From positions 1 through 62,220 of the IMG/VR virus record IMGVR_UViG_3300009609_000004: a stretch of DNA of 62,220 bases; one strand, written 5' to 3'. A program made the translations under genes and the position numbers. The notes beneath the pieces are model-generated. The model was not told where the DNA came from. It saw only the letters and a program-made list of their open reading frames with translations, and ran no database searches. The DNA comes from a virus. This document shows, piece by piece, positions 1 to 7,452 of the stretch (positions are counted from its first letter, which is position 1; each line of letters opens with the position of its first letter).

Positions 1-72
1 CGCGTGGAAGCACTGTGGGGCTGGTCGACGCTGTACCCCGAGTGGGCTTGCCGCGAAGTGTCGAGTTCTTAA
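1..72 (+). CDS. Major capsid protein, 3' end (duplicate of 62098-62169)
   Basis: These bases are the last 24 codons, including the stop at 70-72, of the coat protein gene that starts at 60922. After circularisation this is one gene. The open frame running from base 15 in another frame is not a gene; its in-frame real start is the ATG at 126. Confidence 0.9.
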   Translation, partial: RVEALWGWSTLYPEWACREVSSS

Positions 73-123
73 CCGTCAACCGCAACCAGATTTCACCAAC
101 AAAACGAAAGGACAACAGAAAAC
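1..123. repeat. Terminal direct repeat, copy 1
   Basis: Identical to 62098-62220. An exact 123-base repeat at both ends, lying across the end of the coat gene and the spacer after it, is what a circular assembly graph leaves behind. It indicates a circular (or circularly permuted) genome rather than a biological terminal repeat. Confidence 0.93.
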
Positions 124-125
124 GT

Positions 126-1157
126 ATGCGAAAAATTCTTCACATCCTGACGTTGGCTGCGGTTCTGCTGGCGGTCCAAGCGACCGCCTTCAGCCAGACG
201 CAGCCGACTTTCACGACACTTTCGGCCGCAGTTGCGGATGAGCGCACCACGCGACTCACCGTTACAAGCGCCACCGGATTCGTTGCCAGCAATCAAGCGA
301 CTGGTCTCGACTACGGACTTTTCGTCGACAACGAATTCATGCGTATCACCGCAGTCAGTGGTACGACGATCACGGTCGAGCGCGGCCAGGCGCGCACGAA
401 TGCTACGGCTCACAAATCAGGGGCCCGTGTATTTGTCGGCCAGTTCGGATCCCAACGGCAGAGTTCAACGCAGACCGGAGGCCCGTTTATCCAGTCTCCG
501 CTGTACGGTTCCTGCACGCGAACAACCGGGACGATCCTGCCGCTGATTCAGGTCAATCCGACGACGCTCGGCGGCCAGGCGCTCTACGATTGCAACAACG
601 GGAAGTGGATCAAGGCGACTCTGTTCGATGACCAGCCTCAATCCCCGCTCGTCGGCCCGTGTAGCGTTCCTATCGGCTCGGTCGCTTACGCTTCCTTCGG
701 CACGAACACCGCCGATGTTGCCAATAAGCGCATGTCGACGTCGATTTATGTACCGGTGACCGGTATCTATACCGGTGTGCAGTTCCTTCAGGGCGGCACG
801 GCTACGACCGATAACATCACGTTCGGGCTGTTCGATGCTGGAGGTAAGCCGATTGCGAATGCGGGGGCGACAGGCGTCCTGCTGGCGACGGCCGACACGT
901 TTAAGGCGGTGCCGTTCACTGCCGGCTCGTCTGGTAACGCTCAGACGTTGACGATTGTTCCTGGTCCGGCGAACTACTTCATCAGCCTGAACGCCAACGG
1001 TTCAACGGCTGGTGCAATCCGGACCGTTGCCGTGTCGACTTTCAAGAACGTTCTATCGGCCGGAACAACCAGCGTCACGTTTGGGACGTTTGTGGCATTC
1101 ACGCCCCCGACGACGTTCACTGCCGATCTTGCTCCTATCGGCTGCTTCTACAACTAA
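126..1157 (+). CDS. Secreted virion-associated protein next to coat gene
   Basis: 343 aa. The ATG at 126 follows an AAAGGA ribosome site and opens a clear Sec signal peptide: basic Arg2-Lys3, a hydrophobic core of about 15 residues, and a probable cut after AFS near residue 23, leaving Gln at the new N-terminus. The mature part is Thr/Ala/Gly rich and predicted all-beta. It first has a domain of about 80 residues with the pattern FVDNEFMRI and TITVERGQ, then a short Cys module (YDCNNGKW), then a beta C-terminal half. It lies directly downstream of the coat gene and ends at a strong terminator, so a decoration or head-surface protein is a fair guess, but the signal peptide is unusual for one. 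Function is not assigned. Confidence 0.75.
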   Translation: MRKILHILTLAAVLLAVQATAFSQTQPTFTTLSAAVADERTTRLTVTSATGFVASNQATGLDYGLFVDNEFMRITAVSGTTITVERGQARTNATAHKSGARVFVGQFGSQRQSSTQTGGPFIQSPLYGSCTRTTGTILPLIQVNPTTLGGQALYDCNNGKWIKATLFDDQPQSPLVGPCSVPIGSVAYASFGTNTADVANKRMSTSIYVPVTGIYTGVQFLQGGTATTDNITFGLFDAGGKPIANAGATGVLLATADTFKAVPFTAGSSGNAQTLTIVPGPANYFISLNANGSTAGAIRTVAVSTFKNVLSAGTTSVTFGTFVAFTPPTTFTADLAPIGCFYN

Positions 1158-1173
1158 ACACCGCATGAAATAG

Positions 1174-1213
1174 GGTCCATAGCCGGGTCACCAGCCCGGC
1201 ATGGACCTTTTTT
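1174..1213 (+). terminator. Intrinsic terminator after the capsid block
   Basis: An outer stem GGTCCAT/ATGGACC (1174-1180 with 1201-1207) encloses a second stem GCCGGG/CCCGGC and is followed by six T residues (1208-1213). It separates the coat and 126 genes from the 1246 operon. Confidence 0.9.
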
Positions 1214-1245
1214 GCATTTCGTAAGAACAGAAAGGTCTCTCTTCA

Positions 1246-2742
1246 ATGAGAAAACTGTTACTTGCTCTACTGCTTCTGTTTATCCCAGCGATTGCAACCG
1301 CGAAGAATGCCCTCGGCGTGCTCTCTGCCTCTGCGAACTCGTGTACACCAACGACAGGCGTGGCGCTGACCCTTGATCAAAACGACAGTACCGCGACTAT
1401 TCAACTGAATGGAACATTCGTCGGAACGGTCACGTTCACCATTTCTTCGAACGGCGGCACATACACTGCGATTAAAGGGATTCCATCGACGCTCGGTTCG
1501 GCCACGTCGACGGCGACAAGTACCGGGGCGTGGATCTTCAGCGTTGCAGGATCGACGAATATCTGCGCCTACATATCCACTTACACGTCCGGGTCTGTAA
1601 TCGTCGTTATCAATTCGTCGTCGGCAATGGTCTCCGGGCTCACGAGTACGTCGCTTCCTCAGAGTCTCGACACGACGTCTTCCCCGACATTTGCCGCGCT
1701 GACTCTCAACCCAGGCGGTGCTACCGCTCTGACAGTTGAGGGTGCAACTGACGACACGGTTGAAACAATCGTCGCCTTTGCGGATCCAACATCCTCCGAC
1801 AAGACCGTGACGTTCGCCGATGCAACCGGCACGGTCATGCTCAGTACCCTTTCAACCAATGCTCCAGACGCTGCGAACAGTGTCACTGGCGCATCGAATG
1901 CCCTCGTGTTCGAGGGGGCCACGGCGGACGGCTTTGAGATTTCCGTCGCACCAGCAGACACAGGAGCGGATGTAACGATCACACTTCCTGCCGCAGCCGG
2001 AACCGTCATGCTGTCGACATTGGCAACCAACGCGCCGGACGCAGCAAACTCAGTGACCGGAGCGAGTGCGGCGCTCGTTTTCGAAGGAGCAACCGCCGAC
2101 GCATTTGAATTGAGCGTGACGGCGGCCGATCCAACGGTTGGCGACACGGTGCTGACGCTGCCCAATACCGGAGGCGTCAACGTCGCGGCAATGGTGAGCA
2201 CGCTCACAACAAACTCTCCGGATGCCGCGAATTCAGTGACAGGTGCCAGCGCCGCGCTGCTTTTCGAAGGTACCGCGGATGCCTTCGAAACCTCGCTGAC
2301 GGTCACCGATCCCACCGCAGACCGGACCGTGACAATTCCAGATTCCACCTTCACGGTCGGCCAGATCGAAGTGACCTACACCATGCTTGCGAACGGATCG
2401 CTCGCCGACCAGACGTTCTTCCTGGCCACGCGCGCTTACATCGTGACGGCAATTTCAGAAGTGCATTCAGTCGCCGGTAACGATGCGGGCGCCGTGAATC
2501 TACAGGTCACGAAAGACACTTCAACTAACGCGCCTGGGGCCGGCACGGACCTACTTACCAATAACGCCAATGCCGGATTTGACCTGAAGGGCACGGCAAA
2601 CACTGTCCAGGCGGGAACGCTCGCCGCTTCCGCCGCGACACTGACTCTTGCTGCTGGCGACCGGTTGGCCGTCGACTTCGCCGGAACCTTGGCGACTCTT
2701 GCTGGCGTGACGGTGACCGTCTCCATGCGACCAATCAACTAA
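1246..2742 (+). CDS. Secreted repeat-rich fibre-like protein
   Basis: 498 aa with a Sec signal peptide (Arg2-Lys3, a Leu-rich core, cut after ATA near residue 19). Residues 25-125 are a beta domain that is also found in the protein at 5396. Residues 161-369 are four imperfect repeats of 42-59 residues carrying NAPDAANSVTGAS, A[AL]LxFEG and T[VI]TLP, typical of trimeric beta-prism or fibre shafts. The C-terminal 120 residues are another Ala/Thr-rich beta domain. It is the first gene after a terminator and is followed at 22 bases by 2764. A tail fibre or surface fibre is likely; its export signal is the odd feature. Confidence 0.78.
   Translation: MRKLLLALLLLFIPAIATAKNALGVLSASANSCTPTTGVALTLDQNDSTATIQLNGTFVGTVTFTISSNGGTYTAIKGIPSTLGSATSTATSTGAWIFSVAGSTNICAYISTYTSGSVIVVINSSSAMVSGLTSTSLPQSLDTTSSPTFAALTLNPGGATALTVEGATDDTVETIVAFADPTSSDKTVTFADATGTVMLSTLSTNAPDAANSVTGASNALVFEGATADGFEISVAPADTGADVTITLPAAAGTVMLSTLATNAPDAANSVTGASAALVFEGATADAFELSVTAADPTVGDTVLTLPNTGGVNVAAMVSTLTTNSPDAANSVTGASAALLFEGTADAFETSLTVTDPTADRTVTIPDSTFTVGQIEVTYTMLANGSLADQTFFLATRAYIVTAISEVHSVAGNDAGAVNLQVTKDTSTNAPGAGTDLLTNNANAGFDLKGTANTVQAGTLAASAATLTLAAGDRLAVDFAGTLATLAGVTVTVSMRPIN
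1726..2352 (+). repeat. Four coding tandem repeats in the fibre-like protein
   Basis: Units begin at residues 161, 205, 262 and 323 of the 1246 protein. The last three share NxPDAANSVTGAS almost exactly while the nucleotides have diverged, so the repeat is old and kept at protein level. Confidence 0.8.
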
Positions 2743-2763
2743 ACAGAAAGGAACTTTTCACCA

Positions 2764-3339
2764 ATGGCTTTCGATTACAAAAAACACCACACCCGCGCGA
2801 TGTATGCCCCGCAGGATTATGGCAGCATCAAAAAGGGCATGTCCAAGGAAGTGAACTCGCAGGATGAAGAGATCAATGCCCGTAAAGAGGGCTACACGAG
2901 CGAGCGTTACGTCAAGTCGGAGTACCCCACTACGTTCTGGCACAAGGAAACCGGTGCGACGCGAATCGTCGGGCGGATCGAGTGGTCGGTCGAGCAGAAC
3001 GATGAGGCAGTGGCGGCGGCGGAAAGAGACGGATTCGGACGCGAGCATGTAGCCGCAGCCGAAAAGAAAGCTGATGCGCAACTACAGCACGGCGGCTCCG
3101 GACTCATGGAACTGGCGACCCTAATCGCCGACATGCGAGCGAACCAGGAGGCCATCCTGCAGATCGGTGACGCCTGTTCGCGTATGGAAATCGCAGTGAC
3201 CGAACTCGTTGCGGCGAAGATCGCTGTAGATGCTCGCCTTGCCGAACTGGAGACCGCTCCAGACGCTCTGGCACCGCTCATTAAGCGACTCGATCAGATC
3301 GAAAAAGAACTGAAAAAAGAGCACAAGAAAAACGATTAA
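2764..3339 (+). CDS. Coiled-coil protein of unknown function
   Basis: 191 aa, no signal peptide. The N-terminal 75 residues are polar and rich in Lys, Tyr and His. Residues from about 100 to the end are strongly helical with heptads and end in a Lys/Glu-rich tail (KKEHKKND). It precedes the gp4-like gene by three bases, so it may be a head-tail assembly factor, but I recognise no family. Confidence 0.7.
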   Translation: MAFDYKKHHTRAMYAPQDYGSIKKGMSKEVNSQDEEINARKEGYTSERYVKSEYPTTFWHKETGATRIVGRIEWSVEQNDEAVAAAERDGFGREHVAAAEKKADAQLQHGGSGLMELATLIADMRANQEAILQIGDACSRMEIAVTELVAAKIAVDARLAELETAPDALAPLIKRLDQIEKELKKEHKKND

Positions 3340-3342
3340 CCA

Positions 3343-4122
3343 GTGACTGTCAACGACCTCATCTTTGAGGCTGGTGTCATGGCGGGCAACTTCTCGCCAT
3401 CGCAGGGCATGCCGCCGGAAGAAGCGGCGTACGGCTTTCGCAAGCTGGCTGACCTCATCGATCTCCTTAAAACCCACAGACTCACACTCTACCGTCGCCA
3501 GCGATGCGGTCCGTTCTCGGTGACCTCCGGGCAGGGAGACATCACCGCATCCAGCCCGATTACGATCGGGACAGGGGCGACGTGGAGTACGCCGCGTCCA
3601 GTCTGGATTGATGGCGCCGGACTGATCTACACGGCCGGCAGCGTTCCTTATCCCGAACTCCCGATGCGCGTCATGACCGTCAAGGAATGGCGCGCGGAAC
3701 AGGTCAAGGGGATAACGGCGACACTCTCCTACGCGTTGATCTACGACCAGACGTTTACTGCGGACGGCTACGGGCACATCTATCTGTATCCCGTGCCGAG
3801 CGCATCGTTTCAGGTTGTTCTCTACAACGGGATTCCGGTAGCGGAGTTCCCGCTCGACGCCAACGGCAATCCAGACTTCACGACGGCGATCGCGCTGCCG
3901 CCCGGCTATCGGATGATGCTGATTTCAAATCTGGCAAAAATCATGTGCCTGGGACTGCAGACGATCTCTGCCGATCTTCGCGAGACGGCCGAGAACAGCC
4001 TTGCCGACGTGAAGACCTCGAACCTTGTTCAGCACATGGACACGCTCAGTTGTGATAGCGCGGTGCGTCAGGACGGGAATAGAAGCGGCGGGTGGAATTG
4101 GATAACGGGAAACATAGAGTAA
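3343..4122 (+). CDS. P22 gp4-like head completion / tail accessory factor
   Basis: 259 aa, GTG start. The sequence has the look of the P22 gp4 family: a helical start (VNDLIFEAGVMAG), a region holding YLYPVP after a conserved aromatic stretch, and the LPPGYRMMLISNLA segment near residue 190 followed by helices. In P22, gp4 binds under the portal and begins closing the packaged head. A gp10-like protein at 10189 supports the assignment. The start lies 3 bases after the previous stop and the stop abuts the next ATG. Confidence 0.72.
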   Translation: MTVNDLIFEAGVMAGNFSPSQGMPPEEAAYGFRKLADLIDLLKTHRLTLYRRQRCGPFSVTSGQGDITASSPITIGTGATWSTPRPVWIDGAGLIYTAGSVPYPELPMRVMTVKEWRAEQVKGITATLSYALIYDQTFTADGYGHIYLYPVPSASFQVVLYNGIPVAEFPLDANGNPDFTTAIALPPGYRMMLISNLAKIMCLGLQTISADLRETAENSLADVKTSNLVQHMDTLSCDSAVRQDGNRSGGWNWITGNIE

Positions 4123-4482
4123 ATGGGCGAACTTCATCTCGGAATCGATTCTGTTCTTTTGTTCGCGCTCGGAATCATCGGCTACTTCCTCCGTTGGGTT
4201 CACAAGAAAAACGAAGAAACTCACACGGAGAACAAGGCGGCGTTGCAGGCGATCGAGAAGCGCCTTCTTTCCGACCTTGAAATCCTCGGCGTCGTCAACG
4301 GGAAGTACGTCAGCCGGAAAGAGCAGGATCTTGTGCTGAGGGAAAGCGAGACGCAGCACAGACATCTGAGCGAGAAGATCGAAACATTATCGAAGGAAGC
4401 GGCGGGACTGCGAACCCTCTGGGATAACAGCATTGCGACGCTCCTTTCCAACATCTACGCAGCACTGGAGCGCACGCGATGA
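4123..4482 (+). CDS. Membrane-anchored coiled-coil protein, lysis cassette
   Basis: 119 aa. One hydrophobic segment at residues 8-24, then KK and a long charged helix of about 90 residues. Stop overlaps the start of the transglycosylase gene (ATGA-type overlap). By position and shape it could be an inner-membrane spanin or a single-pass holin/antiholin; no motif decides. Confidence 0.7.
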   Translation: MGELHLGIDSVLLFALGIIGYFLRWVHKKNEETHTENKAALQAIEKRLLSDLEILGVVNGKYVSRKEQDLVLRESETQHRHLSEKIETLSKEAAGLRTLWDNSIATLLSNIYAALERTR

Positions 4483-4964
4483 CGAAAGAAGAACTCGTAA
4501 AGATTGCCGTGCAGATTGCGCTGATGCGCGGTCTTGATCCGGCGCTCGTCTGTTCGATCTGCGCTCACGAATCTGCCGGCTGGAATATGTGGGCGACGCG
4601 ATACGAGCCCGCCTTCTACGCCCGATACATCGAGCCCATGAAAGACGTGCGGACATTCGGCCCGACGATCTCCCAGGCAACGGAGCGCCGCGATCGTGCG
4701 ACGTCCTTCGGGCTGATGCAGGTCATGGGCCAGGTGGCGCGCGAGTACGGATTCACGGGTGAATTCCTGAGCGAGTTACTCGATCAGCACAAAGGCATCC
4801 TGTACGGCTGCCTGAAACTGCAACGTTCGATCGATAAGAACAAGGGCAATGTTCCGGCAGGACTTCTTTCCTATAACGGTAGCGGCAACGCTCGCTACCC
4901 GGATCTGATCATGTCCCATTACAAAGACTACGCATATCTGAATTCAGCGACGAGGATACCGTGA
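4479..4964 (+). CDS. Lytic transglycosylase (SLT fold), probable endolysin
   Basis: 161 aa. It has the SLT-type lysozyme fold: a catalytic Glu31 in CAHESAGWN, then SFGLMQVMG near residue 76, and LLSYNGSGNARYP near residue 130. These enzymes cut the MurNAc-GlcNAc bond of peptidoglycan to leave anhydro-MurNAc. There is no signal peptide, so it needs the membrane protein next door for release, or acts as a virion enzyme. It lies between a one-TM and a two-TM gene with overlapping starts, a classic lysis arrangement. Confidence 0.88.
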   Translation: MTKEELVKIAVQIALMRGLDPALVCSICAHESAGWNMWATRYEPAFYARYIEPMKDVRTFGPTISQATERRDRATSFGLMQVMGQVAREYGFTGEFLSELLDQHKGILYGCLKLQRSIDKNKGNVPAGLLSYNGSGNARYPDLIMSHYKDYAYLNSATRIP

Positions 4965-5242
4965 AGCAGTTCATTGAAGATCACTTCGACAAACTCCTGC
5001 TGGGCTGCATGCTCATGTACCTCGTCCACGTTGTTCTTTTTCTTTCCATGAGGCAGACAGCGCCGGAGGTCATCTCATGGGCTCGCGAATTGACCAGCGG
5101 GTTCGCGGGCGGACTGCTGGGACTGATCACCGGAATGCGTATTCAGAACGGAGGAAGTGATGTTAAGTCTCGCCTTAGCGTTTCTAAAATCGACAATCAA
5201 AAACAGGAAAAAGGCAGCGAAGATCGAGAAGGAGTTAATTGA
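4961..5242 (+). CDS. Putative holin, two transmembrane segments
   Basis: 93 aa, GTG start overlapping the endolysin stop by four bases. Hydrophobic stretches at about residues 12-31 and 48-61 are followed by a polar tail. Size, two-segment layout and position after the transglycosylase fit a phage holin that makes the membrane hole. A second gene, 5160-5300, overlaps its last third in another frame. Confidence 0.7.
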   Translation: MKQFIEDHFDKLLLGCMLMYLVHVVLFLSMRQTAPEVISWARELTSGFAGGLLGLITGMRIQNGGSDVKSRLSVSKIDNQKQEKGSEDREGVN

Positions 5243-5300
5243 GATCCGCGATCTGATCAACGAGTACCTGGAACTCCCACGTCCCGGCAAAACAAAATGA
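5160..5300 (+). CDS. Small overlapping lysis-region gene
   Basis: 46 aa (starts MLSLALAFLK, ends LPRPGKTK). It has the best ribosome site in the neighbourhood, GGAGG at 5150-5154, five bases before its ATG, which is itself inside the putative holin gene in a different frame. A short hydrophobic start is followed by a charged amphipathic helix. Nested small ORFs at this place in lysis cassettes are often spanin or antiholin components; that role is inferred. Confidence 0.6.
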   Translation: MLSLALAFLKSTIKNRKKAAKIEKELIEIRDLINEYLELPRPGKTK

Positions 5301-5350
5301 TGTTCCCCGGCCAGTAAGCCGAACAGGTTTCCCCTCACCGCTCCCTCGGT

Positions 5351-5383
5351 AAAGCCCCCGTCGCAAGGCGGGGGTTTCTTTTT
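5351..5383 (+). terminator. Intrinsic terminator after the lysis cassette
   Basis: A 9-bp stem, AAGCCCCCG with CGGGGGTTT (one G-U pair), has an 8-base loop and runs into CTTTTT. It ends the 1246-5300 transcription unit. Confidence 0.88.
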
Positions 5384-5395
5384 GGAGTCCAAACA

Positions 5396-6394
5396 ATGAA
5401 GAAAACTCTCATCGCGGCATTAATGCTGGCGTTGCTTCCTGTCGCGCTGTTCGCGCAGCAGCCTGTCACCGGGTCGATCACGGCAACCAGTTCGAACTGC
5501 ACGTCGACGGCTTGCGTCATGTGGCAGCTCCCGCAGGGCGGCAATACGACCAACATCGGTACGGTCGCCATGCAGGTCACTGGCACATTCTCGGCCACGC
5601 TGCAGTTCGAGGCGGCGATCGATGGGAACTCGTTAACGCCGACGTTTGTCGCGATCTACGGGTTCCCCATTGGATCGAGTACGCCGGCAACGTCCACTAC
5701 CAGCACCGGTCTCTGGCAGTTCTCAACGGCGGGACTCTCGGTCATACGCGTCCGCGCTTCTGCCTATACGAGCGGCACGGCGGTCGTTTTGATGACTGCA
5801 TCGAATCCCAACTTCGGAGGTGGAGGCGGTGGTGTTGGTGGAGGTGGCGGACCGGTCACGATAGCGGACGGCGCGGACGTTGCAGAAGGCTCGACGACGG
5901 TAGATCGCTGCGCAACTACCGATACGACGACATGCACCCTGGTTGGACTGGCCAAGCAAACGAATTGGTTTCTGGAAAACTCGACAGGTCAAACCACGCT
6001 TGCAGGTTCGAACTCGGTCAATCTGGCTTACCCGACCTTGGCGAGTGGGTTTATCTCCACTGCGATGACCGGAACGACGTCGACCGTCTTTGGCGGTGGG
6101 TTGGCCGCAACTGCGAATAACTACATCTATCTGACGTCCTGCACGACATCAAACTCAAGTCTGACTGTTTCGACGGACATCTTACTTCAGGACGGAAGCG
6201 GCGGAACAACGCTCTATGTTCTGCCTGCTCCAGCTGCAGCAGTGGCGACAACTGGCGGCGGTGGAGGGACGTTTACCTTCCCAATGCCGATCAAGGTTCC
6301 AACCGCAGGCAATGCGCTCTACGCAGCCAATGTAACCTCGGGATCGTCGACGAAGATTTCCTGCTCGGGCTTCAAGTCGACAATTAGCTACTGA
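5396..6394 (+). CDS. Secreted beta-domain protein with Gly linker
   Basis: 332 aa. Signal peptide MKKTLIAALML... with a cut after LFA near residue 20, leaving Gln-Gln. Residues 24-135 repeat the domain of the 1246 protein: GSITA, a Cys, GTF..T..F, a central TSTGLWQFSTAG and ASAYTSG. A glycine linker (about residues 141-153) joins it to a second beta domain of about 180 residues. GGAG at 5384-5387 is its ribosome site. It probably forms a particle-surface or fibre component. No catalytic motif is visible. Confidence 0.75.
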   Translation: MKKTLIAALMLALLPVALFAQQPVTGSITATSSNCTSTACVMWQLPQGGNTTNIGTVAMQVTGTFSATLQFEAAIDGNSLTPTFVAIYGFPIGSSTPATSTTSTGLWQFSTAGLSVIRVRASAYTSGTAVVLMTASNPNFGGGGGGVGGGGGPVTIADGADVAEGSTTVDRCATTDTTTCTLVGLAKQTNWFLENSTGQTTLAGSNSVNLAYPTLASGFISTAMTGTTSTVFGGGLAATANNYIYLTSCTTSNSSLTVSTDILLQDGSGGTTLYVLPAPAAAVATTGGGGGTFTFPMPIKVPTAGNALYAANVTSGSSTKISCSGFKSTISY

Positions 6395-6395
6395 T

Positions 6396-7247
6396 ATGAA
6401 GAAGGCGTTTCTCTTTATCGCGATTCTCTGCCCTGCTCTGCTGTTCGCGCAGAGTCTCCCAACGACAGGTTTAACCTACCACGCGAAAGCGCAGGTTGAC
6501 ACAGACATCTGGCAAGTCAACACGGGCGGGGTGTTCTCAGACCATCCTACGGACGGTGAAGCGGTCAAGTACGCCGATGACGTTGCGCACGGTCTGTATT
6601 CACTAGGGCAGAACGGCGCAGATCCTATCTGGGATGTCTCGACGCCGCTGATGGTCCTGCCGAACCTGGCATTCGACGGGACTGATGACCAGCTTCGCAC
6701 CGAACTAAGTTCGACAGAAGGCTCAGTCAACGCCAGTAATTTTGTAACGGTCAGCGCCGCCACCATGATTTTCGCAATCTACGTGGAGGCAGTAGACACA
6801 AACAACGCTGCCACATACGACAACGATGCCATCATTTCGGAGGGTACGGGGAATTTCGGACTTGTGCTGAAAAACAACGCAGGTGCCTATACCATCTGCT
6901 ACGCAAATTTCGACGGCTCCGACGACAGCGTTTGTAAATCCATCTCGATCAACACGACGTATGTAGTGATGGCTCGGCACGAATCAGGAAATATCTACAT
7001 CTCGATTAACGGAGGGGCCGAAACCTCAGCGGCGAGTGGGAACACGTCAGGCGTCGGAGCGCCTGTATACATTGGACGCAACTACAACGCGGCTCAGTTC
7101 TACGCTGGCCGAATTGGTGAGCTTGCTCTATGGAATGTTGCGCTGACAGGTACGGACCTTTCAGACGCTATTGCCTACTTCCGGAACATTTGGACGCCTT
7201 CTAACCGCAGATGCACGATGTCTTTACTTGGGGTGGGTGGATGTTAA
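6396..7247 (+). CDS. Secreted LamG/concanavalin-like sugar-binding protein
   Basis: 283 aa, starting one base after the previous stop. Signal peptide with a cut after LFA near residue 19. The mature protein has the LamG/concanavalin A-like jelly roll signature: LAFDGTDDQL near residue 92, an FAIYVEA strand, the pattern NIYISINGGAE, and GRIGELALWNVALTGTDLSDA near the end. Such domains bind glycans or calcium on host surfaces, so a receptor-binding role is plausible. Confidence 0.78.
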   Translation: MKKAFLFIAILCPALLFAQSLPTTGLTYHAKAQVDTDIWQVNTGGVFSDHPTDGEAVKYADDVAHGLYSLGQNGADPIWDVSTPLMVLPNLAFDGTDDQLRTELSSTEGSVNASNFVTVSAATMIFAIYVEAVDTNNAATYDNDAIISEGTGNFGLVLKNNAGAYTICYANFDGSDDSVCKSISINTTYVVMARHESGNIYISINGGAETSAASGNTSGVGAPVYIGRNYNAAQFYAGRIGELALWNVALTGTDLSDAIAYFRNIWTPSNRRCTMSLLGVGGC

Positions 7248-7452
7248 CCGCTCGTACATTACCTGCTGCTCGAGAGGTGGATCAGTGAGCCGCAATTGCG
7301 TCCCTCGTTCCGATAGCAGCGCCTGTCGGAATGGAACAAGCGAGAACTCTAACTGTTTCGCATTCGTTTCAGGCAGGAACGTTCCTGCTACATCCAGTAG
7401 CCAAAGAGCCAGTCGCATCCGCATATCGGTATTAACCCGCACCCTTGATCTT
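7248..7452. other. Gap before the large tailspike gene, with palindrome
   Basis: 205 bases with no convincing gene. The frame of the next gene is open here, but its composition (Ser/Arg/Cys scatter) does not look coded. A perfect 16-base palindrome GCAGGAAC/GTTCCTGC lies at 7373-7388 and may be a protein-binding site or hairpin. Confidence 0.5.

Noticed and set aside
15-125. N-terminal extension of the 126 protein to base 15
   Set aside because: The first 72 bases are the end of the coat gene in another frame; the ATG at 126 has a ribosome site and opens a signal peptide.
7171-7452. Extended start of the 7453 spike
   Set aside because: The extra 94 codons overlap the LamG-like gene and read as random Ser/Arg/Cys; the signal peptide at 7453 would be internal.
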